A DNA stretch of 64,000 bases from Streptosporangiaceae bacterium NEAU-GS5. Lineage in GTDB: Bacteria > Actinomycetota > Actinomycetes > Streptosporangiales > Streptosporangiaceae. Location of the stretch: assembly GCA_017592665.1 (NCBI GenBank), contig JAGFNW010000001.1, positions 248,001 through 312,000 of the forward strand, read 5' to 3'. The position numbers were made by a program, and so were the translations under genes. Below are positions 33,466 to 42,936 of this stretch, piece after piece. The notes under the pieces are model-generated. The model had not been told where the DNA came from. It saw only the letters and a program-made list of their open reading frames with translations, and made no database searches. Position 1 is the stretch's first letter; every line of letters begins with the position of its first letter.

Positions 33466-36186
33466 CGAAGGCTCCTGACCGCCGCCGCAATCGTGGCGCT
33501 CGCGGTCTTCCCACTCCCCGCCCAAGCGGCCCCCGTCACCTTCACCAGCACCGCCGTCGCCAACGCCGCCGGCCTCTGCATGGACGTGCCCGGCGGATCG
33601 AGCGCCAACAACGTGCAGCTCACCCAGGCCGCCTGTTCCGGCGGCGCCGGCCAGTCGTACACGTTCACGCCGGTCAGCGGCACCACCGACACCTACACCA
33701 TCGGCACGCTCACGGCCGGCAAGTGCGTCGACGTCTTCAACGTCTCCACCGCCGACAACGCGGCCATCATCCAGTGGACCTGCAACACCGGCGCCAACCA
33801 GCGGTTCCGCCTGATCGCCGCCGGCTCGAACTTCCAACTCATGGCCACCCACTCCAGCAAGTGCATCGCCGCGGGCGGCGACTCGACCGCGGCCGGGACG
33901 GGGCTAGTGCAACTGCCGTGCACCAGCGCCCGCGTGTGGCGGATCCCCGGATTCAACCCAGGCACCGGGACCACCTTCCAAGGCCTGCCCAGCGTCGACC
34001 CCAACGCCTGCCACAACGCCGGCCTGCCGAGGTCGTACGGGACGAACTTCCCGACGCCGCGGGACCCGTTCGCGCAGGGGTTCTTCAACCAGAGCGCGCT
34101 CGGCTGGGACGGCAACTACTGGCCCGTCTTCACCTATCTCTCCGGCTCGTTCTTCGCGCGTGGCGTCCCCGTCTCGTCCACGATCGGCGGCACCGCGTAC
34201 TGCGGTGCCATGTACTCGTTCTCCGCGTACGGCTTCGGCGGCAACCCGGCCGCCCAGTCGGTGCAGTGGACCATGGACAACGGGTATCTGCCGGCGCTGA
34301 AGACCACCCGCACGTCGGGCAACGTCACGATCTCGATCAAGGACTTCGCCAATCGCGTGGTGATCGGGGGCAACCCGTTCGTGCTCATGTACGCGCGGGT
34401 CTCCGTCACCAACAACGGGACCAGCGCCGTGAGCGTGCCGCCCGGCGGCAGCGGGCCCAACCTGCTCAGGCTCACCCCGACCTCGCTGGACACGGTCCAG
34501 CCGGGGGCGACCAACAACCACGACTTCGTGGTCGCCGTCGACGCGTTCGGCACCGGAGCCACGCTCCCCACCGGTACCGCACTGCAGAACGGCGCGCCGA
34601 GCTATGACACCTCGTACAACCAGATGGCCGCCTACTGGAATTCGCGTGTCGCCGAGACGGTCAACCTCACGCTGCCGAACCTGACCCTTCCCAACACCGG
34701 CAGCCTCGCCAACCCTGGCACCGCGCTGATCAACGCGTTCAAGGCGGGGACCATCTACAACCTCATGGTCCAGGTCGGCAAGAACGAGTTCTCCGGCGCC
34801 AACAACTACGCCTGGCTGCTCAACCACGACGTGCCCGGCGAACTGGAGGCCAAGTTCGCCACCGGCGACTTCCACGACGCCCAGAACCTGCTGTTGACGG
34901 CCCGGATCTCGGAGGCCTCGAACTTCAACGAGGTCGGCGCCAACTGGTATTGGGACGGCGTCTGGAAGACCATGGGCACCTGGGCCCTCTACCTGGCCAA
35001 GACCAACGACACGGCGTTCGTCAACCAGTTCTTCAACGACACCGGAGGAACGTGGGGGCCGAGCCTTCGGACCATCGCCAGGACCAACTTCCCGGCCCAG
35101 CTGGACACCGACGGCACACTGCGGTCCAACTTCGACAACGACTCCACCGGCCGCTGGCTGTTCAGCAACTACTCGGCGCTGGAGATGCTCGCCGCGTACA
35201 AGTACATCGCCACCCGGCTCGGGCAGACGGCCGAGGCCACGTGGGCGCAGGGCGCCTACACGAGCCTGCACAACGCGCTCAACACGGTCATCGGCAACAA
35301 CCAGGCGGCCAACGGGTTCGACTTCCTGCCCTGTGAGGTGCACCGGCCCAACACGGCCAACCGCTGCAACACCTTCAACGACGCCAACTGGGCCTCGCCC
35401 GGCTGGGTCGGGCAGAACCAGTGGTCGACCATGCTGATGGGCGGCACCCTGTCGGGGATCGTCGGCGACCCGGGCCAGATCGACCGCATGTATCAGTGGG
35501 GGTTCAACCGGCTGTCCGCCAACGGGCTGCCGTTCCCCACGTTCGGCGCGTTCAACGGATACTCGACCGCGTACAACACGTCGTACTCGTCGGACGGGCT
35601 CTACAGCACCCAGTATCGCGACCTGCCGATCACGTCGTACGCCTGGCAGATCAGGACCACCACCGGCGGCCCCAACGCCTGGTGGGAGGCGAACGGCAGC
35701 GGGCCGAGCACCTCCAACCCGTGGATCGGCAGCCACGCCGGCCCGCAGTTCGGGGCCTGCCCGTACGCGTGGCCGATCTCCGGGCAGCAGCTCGGGCTGT
35801 TGCACTCGGTCGTGGCCGAAGGCCTGACCGCGGCCGGCTCCGGGCCGTACACCTTCACCCGGCCGCTGTACATCGGGCGCGGCATCCCCAACACGTGGAT
35901 CGCCGCCGGTCAGACCATCGCGGCGAGCAACCTGACGTCGTCGTACGACATCACGAGCGGCGCCCGCTCGACATACGGCGTGTCGATCGCCGTCACCCGC
36001 CCGGCCAGCCAGCGGATCGTCACGGTGTCCATCACCGGGACGCCGCCCGGCGGCACGGTCCGGATCCAGCTGCCCATCTTCGCCTCTGTCGGCGTGACCG
36101 GCGTCACCGGCGGCACGTTCGCCAACGGCACCGTCACCGCCTCCTCGAGCTCGGCAAGCACCGTCACCATCACCCTCGCCTCATAG
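33463..36186 (+). CDS. secreted ricin-domain protein with an alpha/alpha-toroid-like body, 907 aa
   Basis: From TTG 33463 the product begins with a clean Sec signal (MRRLLTAAAI, cleavage after AQA). A ricin-type (CBM13) lectin domain follows (about residues 23-155: GLCMDVPGGS, GKCVDVFN, SKCIAAGGD). The next 650 residues have a beta region, then a helical toroid-like body (NNYAWLLNHDVPGELEAKF, ANWYWDGVWKTMGTWALYLA, FSNYSALEMLAAYKYIA) and a C-terminal beta domain. I cannot assign a GH family. The 10-bp gap to the GH127 gene suggests both act on the same polysaccharide outside the cell. Confidence 0.75.
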   Translation: MRRLLTAAAIVALAVFPLPAQAAPVTFTSTAVANAAGLCMDVPGGSSANNVQLTQAACSGGAGQSYTFTPVSGTTDTYTIGTLTAGKCVDVFNVSTADNAAIIQWTCNTGANQRFRLIAAGSNFQLMATHSSKCIAAGGDSTAAGTGLVQLPCTSARVWRIPGFNPGTGTTFQGLPSVDPNACHNAGLPRSYGTNFPTPRDPFAQGFFNQSALGWDGNYWPVFTYLSGSFFARGVPVSSTIGGTAYCGAMYSFSAYGFGGNPAAQSVQWTMDNGYLPALKTTRTSGNVTISIKDFANRVVIGGNPFVLMYARVSVTNNGTSAVSVPPGGSGPNLLRLTPTSLDTVQPGATNNHDFVVAVDAFGTGATLPTGTALQNGAPSYDTSYNQMAAYWNSRVAETVNLTLPNLTLPNTGSLANPGTALINAFKAGTIYNLMVQVGKNEFSGANNYAWLLNHDVPGELEAKFATGDFHDAQNLLLTARISEASNFNEVGANWYWDGVWKTMGTWALYLAKTNDTAFVNQFFNDTGGTWGPSLRTIARTNFPAQLDTDGTLRSNFDNDSTGRWLFSNYSALEMLAAYKYIATRLGQTAEATWAQGAYTSLHNALNTVIGNNQAANGFDFLPCEVHRPNTANRCNTFNDANWASPGWVGQNQWSTMLMGGTLSGIVGDPGQIDRMYQWGFNRLSANGLPFPTFGAFNGYSTAYNTSYSSDGLYSTQYRDLPITSYAWQIRTTTGGPNAWWEANGSGPSTSNPWIGSHAGPQFGACPYAWPISGQQLGLLHSVVAEGLTAAGSGPYTFTRPLYIGRGIPNTWIAAGQTIAASNLTSSYDITSGARSTYGVSIAVTRPASQRIVTVSITGTPPGGTVRIQLPIFASVGVTGVTGGTFANGTVTASSSSASTVTITLAS

Positions 36187-36195
36187 GAGCTTCCC

Positions 36196-38619
36196 GTGGA
36201 CCGTCGCGACTTCATGAAGGCCGCGGGCGGTACGACGGTGGGGCTGGTCGTCGCGGGCGGGATCATCAGCGATCCCGCACGCGCGGCCGCCCGCGCAGAC
36301 ATCGGCGTGTCCGTCTTCCCGTTTCCGCTGTCCCAGGTCACCCTCCTGGACGGGCCGTTCAGGAGCAACATGCTCCGCACCCAGGCCTACCTCACGTTCG
36401 TCGATCCCGATCGGCTGCTGCACACCTTCCGGCTCAACGCCGGGCTCGCCTCCTCGGCCACCCCCGTCGGCGGCTGGGAGTCGCCCACCACCGAGCTGCG
36501 CGGCCACTCCATGGGCCACCTGCTGTCCGCGCTCGCGCAGTCGTACGCGAACACGGGCAGCGCCGCGCACAAGACCAAAGGCGACTATCTCGTCGCTGAG
36601 CTGGCCAAATGCCAGCGGGCGAGCGGCTACCTGTCGGCCTATCCCGAGACCTTCTTCGACCGGCTCGAGAGTGGCCAGTCGGTGTGGGCTCCGTACTACA
36701 CCATCCACAAGATCATGGCCGGGCTGCTCGACCAGAATCTGCTGGCCGGCAACGCGCAGGCGCTGACCGTGCTGCAGAACATGGCGGCCTGGGCCGACAC
36801 CCGCACAGGGCGGCTCACGACGGCGCAGATGCAGGCCGCGCTGAACACCGAATTCGGCGGCATGCCCGAGGTGCTGACCAACCTGTATCAGGCCACGGGC
36901 AACGCCGCGGCGCTGACCACCGCGCAGCGGTTCGACCACGCCACGATCCTCAACCCGCTGGCCAACGGACAGGACCAGCTGGCCGGCAAGCACGCCAACA
37001 CGCAGATCCCCAAGATCATCGGCGCGATCAGGGAGTACCACGCGACCGGGACGGTGCGTTACCGCGACATCGCCCGATTCTTCTGGGACACCGTGATCAA
37101 CCATCACTCGTACGTGATCGGTGGGAACAGCAACGGCGAGTACTTCCAGACCCCCGACGCCATCGCCTCCCAGCTCAGCGACACCACCTGCGAGGTCTGC
37201 AACACCTACAACATGCTGAAACTGGCCCGGCAGCTGTTCTTCACCGACCCCAGCCGGGTCGACTACCTCGACTACTACGAGAAGGCCCTGTTCAACCAGG
37301 TCCTCGGGCAGCAGGATCCGCAGTCGTCGCACGGCTTCGTCACCTACTACACGCCGCTTCGGGCCGGCGGCGCCAAGTCGTACAGCAACGACTACAACAA
37401 CTTCACCTGCGACCACGGCACCGGCATGGAGAGCAACACCAAGTACGCCGACTCGATCTACTTCTTCGCGGGCGAGACGTTGTACGTGAACCTGTTCATC
37501 GCCTCCCAGCTGTCGTGGCGGGGAATGACGATCCGGCAGGACACGACGTTCCCCGAGCAGGCCTCGACGCGGCTCACCATCATCTCGGGCGGCGGACACA
37601 TCGCCCTGAAGATCCGCATACCGTCGTGGACGTCGGGGGCGACCGTACGGGTCAACGGGGTTTCACAGAGCGGCGTCGCGGCCGGGCTCTACCCGATCGA
37701 CCGGACGTGGGCGGCCGGCGACGTCGTCGACGTCACTTTGCCGATGGCGCTGACACTGGAGAGGACGCCCGACAACCCGCAGGTCCAGGCGGTGAAGTAC
37801 GGCGGCATCGTGCTGGCCGGGCAATACGGTTCGACCGGTCTGAGCGCGCTGCCGGCGCTGAACGCGGCGTCGATCGCGGCGACGTCGACGCCGCTGCAGT
37901 TCACCGCCACGGCCAACGGATCGACCGTGACGCTGCTGCCGTTCTACAAGACCCACCACGTCAACTACACCGTCTACTGGTCGGTGTCGGCGCCGCCGCC
38001 GGCGTTCCTCGCCTGGTACAAATTCGACGAGACCAGCGGCACGACCGCGGCCGACGCGTCCGGCGCCAACCATCCGGCCACCGTCGCCGGTGGCACGTCG
38101 TGGGTGGCCGGCCGCACAGGAAACGCCCTCAACCTGGCCGGAAGCAACGGATACGCCCGATTGCCCAACGGGATCCTGGGCGGAGTCGGCGACTTCACCG
38201 TCGCCTGCTGGGTGCGGCTCACCGCCGTCTCGAACTGGAGCCGGATCTTCGACTTCGGGACGGGGACGACGGCCAACATGTTCCTCGTGCCGCGGAGCGG
38301 CGGCGGGACCGTGCGGTTCGCCATCACCACCTCGGGCGCCGGTGGAGAGCAGCAGGTCAACGGCCCCGCCGCGCTCGCCACCGGCGCATGGGCGCACGTC
38401 GCCGTCACCCTGTCGGGCAACACCTGCATCCTCTACGTCAACAAGGCCGAAGTGGCAAGGAACACGGGCGTGACCCTCAGGCCGAGCGGACTGGGCGCCA
38501 CGACCGCCAACTACCTGGGGCGCTCGCAATATTCGGGCGACCCCTATCTGAACGGGCAGCTCGACGACTTCCGCCTCTACAGCCGAGCCCTGTCAGCCGC
38601 CGAAATAGCCGCCCTCTAG
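36196..38619 (+). CDS. GH127/GH146-like (DUF1680) beta-L-arabinofuranosidase with a LamG module, 807 aa
   Basis: The DUF1680 family removes beta-L-arabinofuranose from plant glycans. Motifs seen: HSMGHLLSALAQ, YYTIHKIMAGLLD, EVCNTYNMLKLAR (Glu333, Cys335), DYYEKALFNQVL, and TCDHGTGMES (Cys405). HypBA1-type enzymes have two adjacent Cys at that last site; here the second is Asp406. A C-terminal LamG/concanavalin-like domain (about 600-807) starts with AWYKFDETSG. The N-terminal DRRDFMK plus hydrophobic stretch is a Tat signal. GTG 36196 follows GGAGCTTCCC. It sits 10 bp after the ricin-domain gene. Confidence 0.88.
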   Translation: MDRRDFMKAAGGTTVGLVVAGGIISDPARAAARADIGVSVFPFPLSQVTLLDGPFRSNMLRTQAYLTFVDPDRLLHTFRLNAGLASSATPVGGWESPTTELRGHSMGHLLSALAQSYANTGSAAHKTKGDYLVAELAKCQRASGYLSAYPETFFDRLESGQSVWAPYYTIHKIMAGLLDQNLLAGNAQALTVLQNMAAWADTRTGRLTTAQMQAALNTEFGGMPEVLTNLYQATGNAAALTTAQRFDHATILNPLANGQDQLAGKHANTQIPKIIGAIREYHATGTVRYRDIARFFWDTVINHHSYVIGGNSNGEYFQTPDAIASQLSDTTCEVCNTYNMLKLARQLFFTDPSRVDYLDYYEKALFNQVLGQQDPQSSHGFVTYYTPLRAGGAKSYSNDYNNFTCDHGTGMESNTKYADSIYFFAGETLYVNLFIASQLSWRGMTIRQDTTFPEQASTRLTIISGGGHIALKIRIPSWTSGATVRVNGVSQSGVAAGLYPIDRTWAAGDVVDVTLPMALTLERTPDNPQVQAVKYGGIVLAGQYGSTGLSALPALNAASIAATSTPLQFTATANGSTVTLLPFYKTHHVNYTVYWSVSAPPPAFLAWYKFDETSGTTAADASGANHPATVAGGTSWVAGRTGNALNLAGSNGYARLPNGILGGVGDFTVACWVRLTAVSNWSRIFDFGTGTTANMFLVPRSGGGTVRFAITTSGAGGEQQVNGPAALATGAWAHVAVTLSGNTCILYVNKAEVARNTGVTLRPSGLGATTANYLGRSQYSGDPYLNGQLDDFRLYSRALSAAEIAAL

Positions 38620-38626
38620 CAAATCT

Positions 38627-38657
38627 CCCGCGCTCGGCCGATCTGGCCGGGCGCGGG
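38627..38657. terminator. bidirectional terminator hairpin
   Basis: A 13-bp stem with one G-T pair (38627-38639 with 38645-38657) and a 5-base loop lies between the convergent GH127 and exonuclease genes, where a shared terminator is expected. It ends next to the exonuclease stop at 38659. Confidence 0.7.
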
Positions 38658-38658
38658 T

Positions 38659-39525
38659 CTATTGAGGCGACTGCGGGAGCTTGACCGAGCCGCGCTTGGC
38701 CTTCGGCGCGGAAGGCGGCGGCACCACGGGGCCGATGTCGCCGTCGGGCGCCTCGTCGAGGTCGACGATGACCGGGGCGTGGTCGCTCGGGCCCGTGCCC
38801 TTGCGCGCCTTGCGATCCACCCACGCGGCCTCGACCCGCTCGGCCACCGGCGCGGACGCCAGGATCAGGTCGATCCGCATGCCCAGATCCTGGTGGAACA
38901 TCCCGGCCCGATAATCCCAGTAGGTGAACACCCGCTGGGCCGGCCAGCGATCCCTGACCACGTCGTGGAGGCCCGTGGCCTGGAGATCGGCCAGCGCCGC
39001 CCGCTCCGGCGGGGTCACGTGCGTCTGCCCCACATAGGCCTCGGGGTCGAACACATCCTCGTCGTCCGGCGCAATGTTCATGTCGCCGCACACCATGACG
39101 GCCTCGGGACCGGCCTTGACGACGTCGCGCAGGGTCGCCAGCCAGGCGAGCTTGTAGTGGTAGTGCTCGGAATCCGGAACGCGCCCATTGGGCACGTACA
39201 GCGAGTGCACCCGGACGCCGCCGCAGGTCGCCGAGACCGCGCGCGCCTCCTGATGCGGGAAGCCCGGCCCGCCCGGCAGGCCGACGACCACGTCGTCGAG
39301 GCCGACCTTGGAGAGCAGCGCCACCCCATTCCACTGAACCTCGCCGTTGAGCGCCACCTCATAACCGCGCGCCGCCAGCTCCTCGCCCAGCAACGCCATG
39401 AACGCGTCGTTGGCCAGCTTGGTCTCCTGCAGGCAGACGACGTCGGGCCGTCGCTCATCAAGCCACGGCAGCAACCGCGGCACCCGCTGCTTGACCGAAT
39501 TCACATTCCAGGTGGCTACCCGCAC
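38659..39525 (-). CDS. xth: exodeoxyribonuclease III / AP endonuclease, 288 aa
   Basis: Repairs abasic sites and 3' blocks in DNA. It has the exonuclease-III fold motifs: ATWNVNSVKQR, VVCLQETKL with catalytic Glu, VCGDMNIAPDDEDVFDPEAY with Asp-Asn, YWDYRAGMFHQDLGMRIDL, and GPSDHAPVIVDL with the catalytic Asp-His. Length is normal plus a Lys/Pro-rich tail. Start is GTG 39525. It stands alone; the divergent MazG-like gene is 70 bp away. Confidence 0.93.
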   Translation of the reverse strand: MRVATWNVNSVKQRVPRLLPWLDERRPDVVCLQETKLANDAFMALLGEELAARGYEVALNGEVQWNGVALLSKVGLDDVVVGLPGGPGFPHQEARAVSATCGGVRVHSLYVPNGRVPDSEHYHYKLAWLATLRDVVKAGPEAVMVCGDMNIAPDDEDVFDPEAYVGQTHVTPPERAALADLQATGLHDVVRDRWPAQRVFTYWDYRAGMFHQDLGMRIDLILASAPVAERVEAAWVDRKARKGTGPSDHAPVIVDLDEAPDGDIGPVVPPPSAPKAKRGSVKLPQSPQ

Positions 39526-39595
39526 TCCGCAACACTAGCTCCTCGCCACGACACAAACGCGGCTGAGCGAACACCGCCCGGTAGGGTCGCTTGGC

Positions 39596-39952
39596 ATGGG
39601 TGAGGAGCTGGACGGGCTGACGGGGCGGCTGCGCGAGTTCGTGCGGGTGCGCGACTGGGAGGGGTTCCACACGCCGAAGAACCTCGCCATGGCGCTCGCG
39701 GGAGAGGTCGGGGAACTGGTCGCGGAGTTCCAGTGGCTGACCCCGGCCGAGTCGCACAGCCTGGACCCGGACGCGCGGGCCCGCGTGCGCGCCGAGCTGG
39801 GCGACGTGATGGTCTATCTCGTCCGGCTGGCCGACGTCCTCGGCATGGATCTGGCCGAGGCCGCCAACGCCAAGCTCGACGAGAGCGAACGCCGCTACGA
39901 CCCGGCGCGCTATCGCGGCACGGCCAAGAAGGCGCCGCCGCTGCCCTCATGA
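39596..39952 (+). CDS. MazG-like nucleotide pyrophosphohydrolase, 118 aa
   Basis: Small all-alpha NTP pyrophosphatase resembling DCTPP1, which cleans the nucleotide pool. GEVGELVAEFQWL and ELGDVMVYLVRLADVLGMDL supply the EExxE...ExxD magnesium site. FHTPKNLAMAL is typical of the dCTPase group. ATG 39596 has no strong ribosome site. It converges with the last gene of the arabinose cluster, 18 bp away. Confidence 0.9.
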   Translation: MGEELDGLTGRLREFVRVRDWEGFHTPKNLAMALAGEVGELVAEFQWLTPAESHSLDPDARARVRAELGDVMVYLVRLADVLGMDLAEAANAKLDESERRYDPARYRGTAKKAPPLPS

Positions 39953-39970
39953 CGTCCCTGTGCCGCGGTT

Positions 39971-40765
39971 CTACTGACCGGCCGGCCCCGCGGAGCCCTG
40001 CCTGGCGGCCCGATATTCGGCGACCACCAGATCGGTCAGTTCCTGTACGGATGTCTTGGCGGTCTCCTTGTCGAAGGTGATGGTCCCGTGCTGCAGCAGG
40101 TTGACCCGGTCGCACACCTCGAGGACCTGCGCGTAGTTGTGCGCGATGATCAGGATGGAGACCTCGCCGCGCGCCTTCAGGTCGCGGACGAGGTCGAGGA
40201 TGAGCGCGCCCTCCTTGGCGCCCATGGCGGCGAGCGGCTCGTCGAGCAGCAGGATCCGCGACTGCGAGTAGACCGAGCGGGCCACCGCGATGGCCTGCCG
40301 CTGCCCGCCGGACAGCTGCGCCACCTGGACGTCCACGGACGGGATGCGCACGCCCATGTCCGCCAGGTGCTCGCGGGCCAGCCGGCGCATCTTGCGGTTG
40401 TCGAGGAACCGCCCGAGGAACACCGGCTCCCGGTTGAGGAACATGTTGTGGTAAACGCTCAGCTCGTTGACCAGCGCCAAATCCTGATAGACCGTGTCGA
40501 TCCCGAGTGAGCGGGCGTGGTCCACCGATTTGAGCTCGACCGGCTCCCCGTCGACCAGGATCCGTCCCGCGTCGGGCCGGTGGAAGCCGCAGATGATCTT
40601 CATGAGCGTCGACTTGCCGGCGCCGTTGTCTCCGATGAGGCCGAGCACCTCGCCCGCGCCGAGCCGCAGGTTCACGTCCGACAGCGCGGTCACCGCGCCG
40701 AACCGCTTGGCGACGTTCTCAACGCGCAACACATCCCGCTTGGTGTCACCGTCCAACGCGACCAC
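39971..40765 (-). CDS. sugar ABC transporter ATP-binding protein (single ABC domain), 264 aa
   Basis: Single ABC domain as in FrcA-type systems: Walker A GDNGAGKST, Q-loop, signature LSGGQRQAIAVARSV, Walker B ILLLDEPLAAM, switch IIAHNY. It pairs with the permease it overlaps by 20 bp and with the binding protein at 41788-42936. GTG 40765 lies very close to GAGGAGG; a slightly later start (TTG 40756) would space better. It is the last gene of the long minus-strand cluster that begins with araD. Confidence 0.9.
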   Translation of the reverse strand: MVALDGDTKRDVLRVENVAKRFGAVTALSDVNLRLGAGEVLGLIGDNGAGKSTLMKIICGFHRPDAGRILVDGEPVELKSVDHARSLGIDTVYQDLALVNELSVYHNMFLNREPVFLGRFLDNRKMRRLAREHLADMGVRIPSVDVQVAQLSGGQRQAIAVARSVYSQSRILLLDEPLAAMGAKEGALILDLVRDLKARGEVSILIIAHNYAQVLEVCDRVNLLQHGTITFDKETAKTSVQELTDLVVAEYRAARQGSAGPAGQ

Positions 40766-41786
40766 CCCTCCTCAACCGGGTCAGATAGACGTTGGCGATC
40801 ATCGAGAGCAGGATCGCCGCGCCGAGGATCAGGAAGTACGGGTTGGCGGAGATGCCGATCAGGTTCATCCCGTTCTGCAGCTCGGCCAGGACGAGCGCGC
40901 CGAGCGCGCCGCCGATGATCGTGCCGGAGCCGCCGGCGAGCGCCGTGCCGCCGATCACGGCCGCGGCGACCGCGGTGAACATCAGGCCGGTGCCGCCGCC
41001 CAGGTTGGGGTCGATCGTGTGGATCCGGAACGCCTCTATCAGCCCCGCGAACGCCCCCAGCGTGCTGGCGATCATGAAGTTGCCGATCTTGATGCGGCCG
41101 GTCCTGATGCCCGACTCGGACGCGCCCAGCGGGTTGCCGCCGACCGCGATCGTGTGCAGCCCCCAGCGCGTGCGGGTCAGCACCACGTGGAAGATCACCA
41201 CGATGATCAGGCCCCACGCCAGGTGGGCCCAGTCCCCCGCGCCGAGCCACGTCCCGATGGCGTTGTCCACCGACGCCGGGATCTCCGCCGGGTAGGCGTG
41301 CGACGTGGTCAGCACGACGCCGGTGATGAAGTAGAACGTGCCGAGCGTGGTCACGAACGACGGCACCTTCAGCACCACCGTCACGAAGCCGTTGATCAGC
41401 CCGATCAGCGTCCCGGCCAGCAGCGCCAGCACGATGGCCGGAATCGCGGGGATCGAGTAGAAGTCGATGGCGTAGTGCATGAGGAACGGCGACAGCGCCG
41501 CCACCACCCCGACCGACAGGTCGATCTCGCCGCTGACCAGCAGCAGCACGATGCCACACGCGACGATCGCGCTGGGCGCCGTCGCCTGCCAGATGTTGAC
41601 GAGGTTGGCGTGGGTGAGGAAGGCGTCACTCGCCGAGGCGAAGTAGGCCCCGAGGACCAGCGCCACTATCAGGACGCTGGCCTCCCGGTGCCGCAGGAAC
41701 TGGTCGCGGGCCCCCTTCAGCAGGGCCCGCGCCCGCGAGCCTTGCGGCTCGCGGGTCGCGGTCTGTGAGACTGCGCGTTCGGTCAT
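40746..41786 (-). CDS. sugar ABC transporter permease, 346 aa
   Basis: FrcC/RbsC-type permease with about 9-10 membrane segments. Conserved blocks: LLLVSGEIDLSVGVVAAL and AVIGGTALAGGSGTIIGGALGAL. ATG 41786 begins 1 base after the stop of the binding-protein gene; ATG 41795 in the same frame would overlap it. The 3' end overlaps the ATPase gene. It is the second of the two permease systems in the cluster. Confidence 0.9.
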   Translation of the reverse strand: MTERAVSQTATREPQGSRARALLKGARDQFLRHREASVLIVALVLGAYFASASDAFLTHANLVNIWQATAPSAIVACGIVLLLVSGEIDLSVGVVAALSPFLMHYAIDFYSIPAIPAIVLALLAGTLIGLINGFVTVVLKVPSFVTTLGTFYFITGVVLTTSHAYPAEIPASVDNAIGTWLGAGDWAHLAWGLIIVVIFHVVLTRTRWGLHTIAVGGNPLGASESGIRTGRIKIGNFMIASTLGAFAGLIEAFRIHTIDPNLGGGTGLMFTAVAAAVIGGTALAGGSGTIIGGALGALVLAELQNGMNLIGISANPYFLILGAAILLSMIANVYLTRLRRGGRVGR

Positions 41787-41787
41787 G

Positions 41788-42936
41788 TCACGCATGGGCG
41801 ATGGCGCCGGTCCGGTCGACCACCTTCTGCTCGTCGGAGGAGCCTTCGAAGCGGGTCTGCGTGGTCTGATACGGCTCCACGTTGTCCTTGGTCACGAAGA
41901 GCAGGCCGGTGTTGGTCGTAGGCGGCGCGATCAGCCCGCCGGACAGCTTGTAGAGGTAGAGCGCCACCACGGGTAAGAAGCCCTGCAGGTAGGGCTGCTG
42001 GTCGATGGTGTAGTCGAGGTCGCCCGCCTTGATCCCGGAGAGCGTCTCGGGCACCAGGTCGAAGCCGCCGGCCACCTTCAGGCCCTTGCCGCGCAGGCCG
42101 TACTTCTTGACGACCTGACCGATCGACTGGGTCGACCCGGCGTCCACGGCCAGCATTCCGGCCAGGCCCGCGTGCCCCTGGGCGTACGCGTCGATGATGG
42201 ACAGGCCCTTGGTGATGTCGGCGTTCGTGCCGACCGCGGTGAACTTGACGGGCTTGCCGGAGTCCTTGATCGCCTGTTCGGCGCCGTCGATGCGGGGCTG
42301 GATGTTCAGCGCGCCGGGCGTGGCGATGAAGCCCACCACGTCGCCCGAGTCGATCTGGGTCAGCGCCCGCTGCCCGAGCGCGTAGCCGGACTCGTAGAGG
42401 CCTTGGCCGATGTACGCCAGCCGAGCCGTTCCCGGGTCGTCGCGCGCGCCGTCGGCGTTGTAGGAGACGACCGGGATGCCGGCGTCGAGCGCCTTGTTGA
42501 CCGGGTCGCGGAACGCGGCCTTGTCGACCACGGCGAGGGCCAGCCCGTCGGCCTTGGCGGAGATGGCGGTGTTGGTGGCGTTGACCATCTCGGCCACGAT
42601 CGAGTCCTTCGACCCGGTCCACTGGAAGTCGGCGCCGAGCAGGGCGCACGCGTCCTGCGCGCCGTACTGCGTGGGGGTGAAGAACGGGTTCGTGGTGACG
42701 TGGCAGACGAAGACGAACTTCCACTTCGGCGTGCTGGGGAAGTCGCCGTGTCCGGCGGCGGGGGCGGCCGCCTGGGAGCCGCTCCCCGCGGCCTTGCCGT
42801 TGTCGCTCGAGCAGGCGGCGAGCAATGCCGACGCCGCAGCGGACGCGCTGACCAGGCCCGCCCCGGTCAATAACCGACGCCGCGCGACGTTCGTGAGGTT
42901 GAGTGTGTCAAGAGCTTCTTCGATCTTCGGGTTCAC
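41788..42936 (-). CDS. sugar ABC transporter substrate-binding lipoprotein (FrcB-like), 382 aa
   Basis: A twin-arginine lipoprotein signal (RRRLLTGAG, then LLAAC) precedes a periplasmic-binding type 1 domain: FVCHVTTNPFFTPTQYGAQDACALLG, GLALAVVDKAAFRDPV, PVVSYNADG, and YTIDQQPYLQGFLPVVALYLY, a pattern of fructose/rhizopine/xylose-type binders. GTG 42936 overlaps the stop of the aldo/keto reductase gene (GTGA), so both are translationally coupled. The ligand is unknown, but an aldose or polyol linked to that reductase is plausible. Confidence 0.9.
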   Translation of the reverse strand: MNPKIEEALDTLNLTNVARRRLLTGAGLVSASAAASALLAACSSDNGKAAGSGSQAAAPAAGHGDFPSTPKWKFVFVCHVTTNPFFTPTQYGAQDACALLGADFQWTGSKDSIVAEMVNATNTAISAKADGLALAVVDKAAFRDPVNKALDAGIPVVSYNADGARDDPGTARLAYIGQGLYESGYALGQRALTQIDSGDVVGFIATPGALNIQPRIDGAEQAIKDSGKPVKFTAVGTNADITKGLSIIDAYAQGHAGLAGMLAVDAGSTQSIGQVVKKYGLRGKGLKVAGGFDLVPETLSGIKAGDLDYTIDQQPYLQGFLPVVALYLYKLSGGLIAPPTTNTGLLFVTKDNVEPYQTTQTRFEGSSDEQKVVDRTGAIAHA

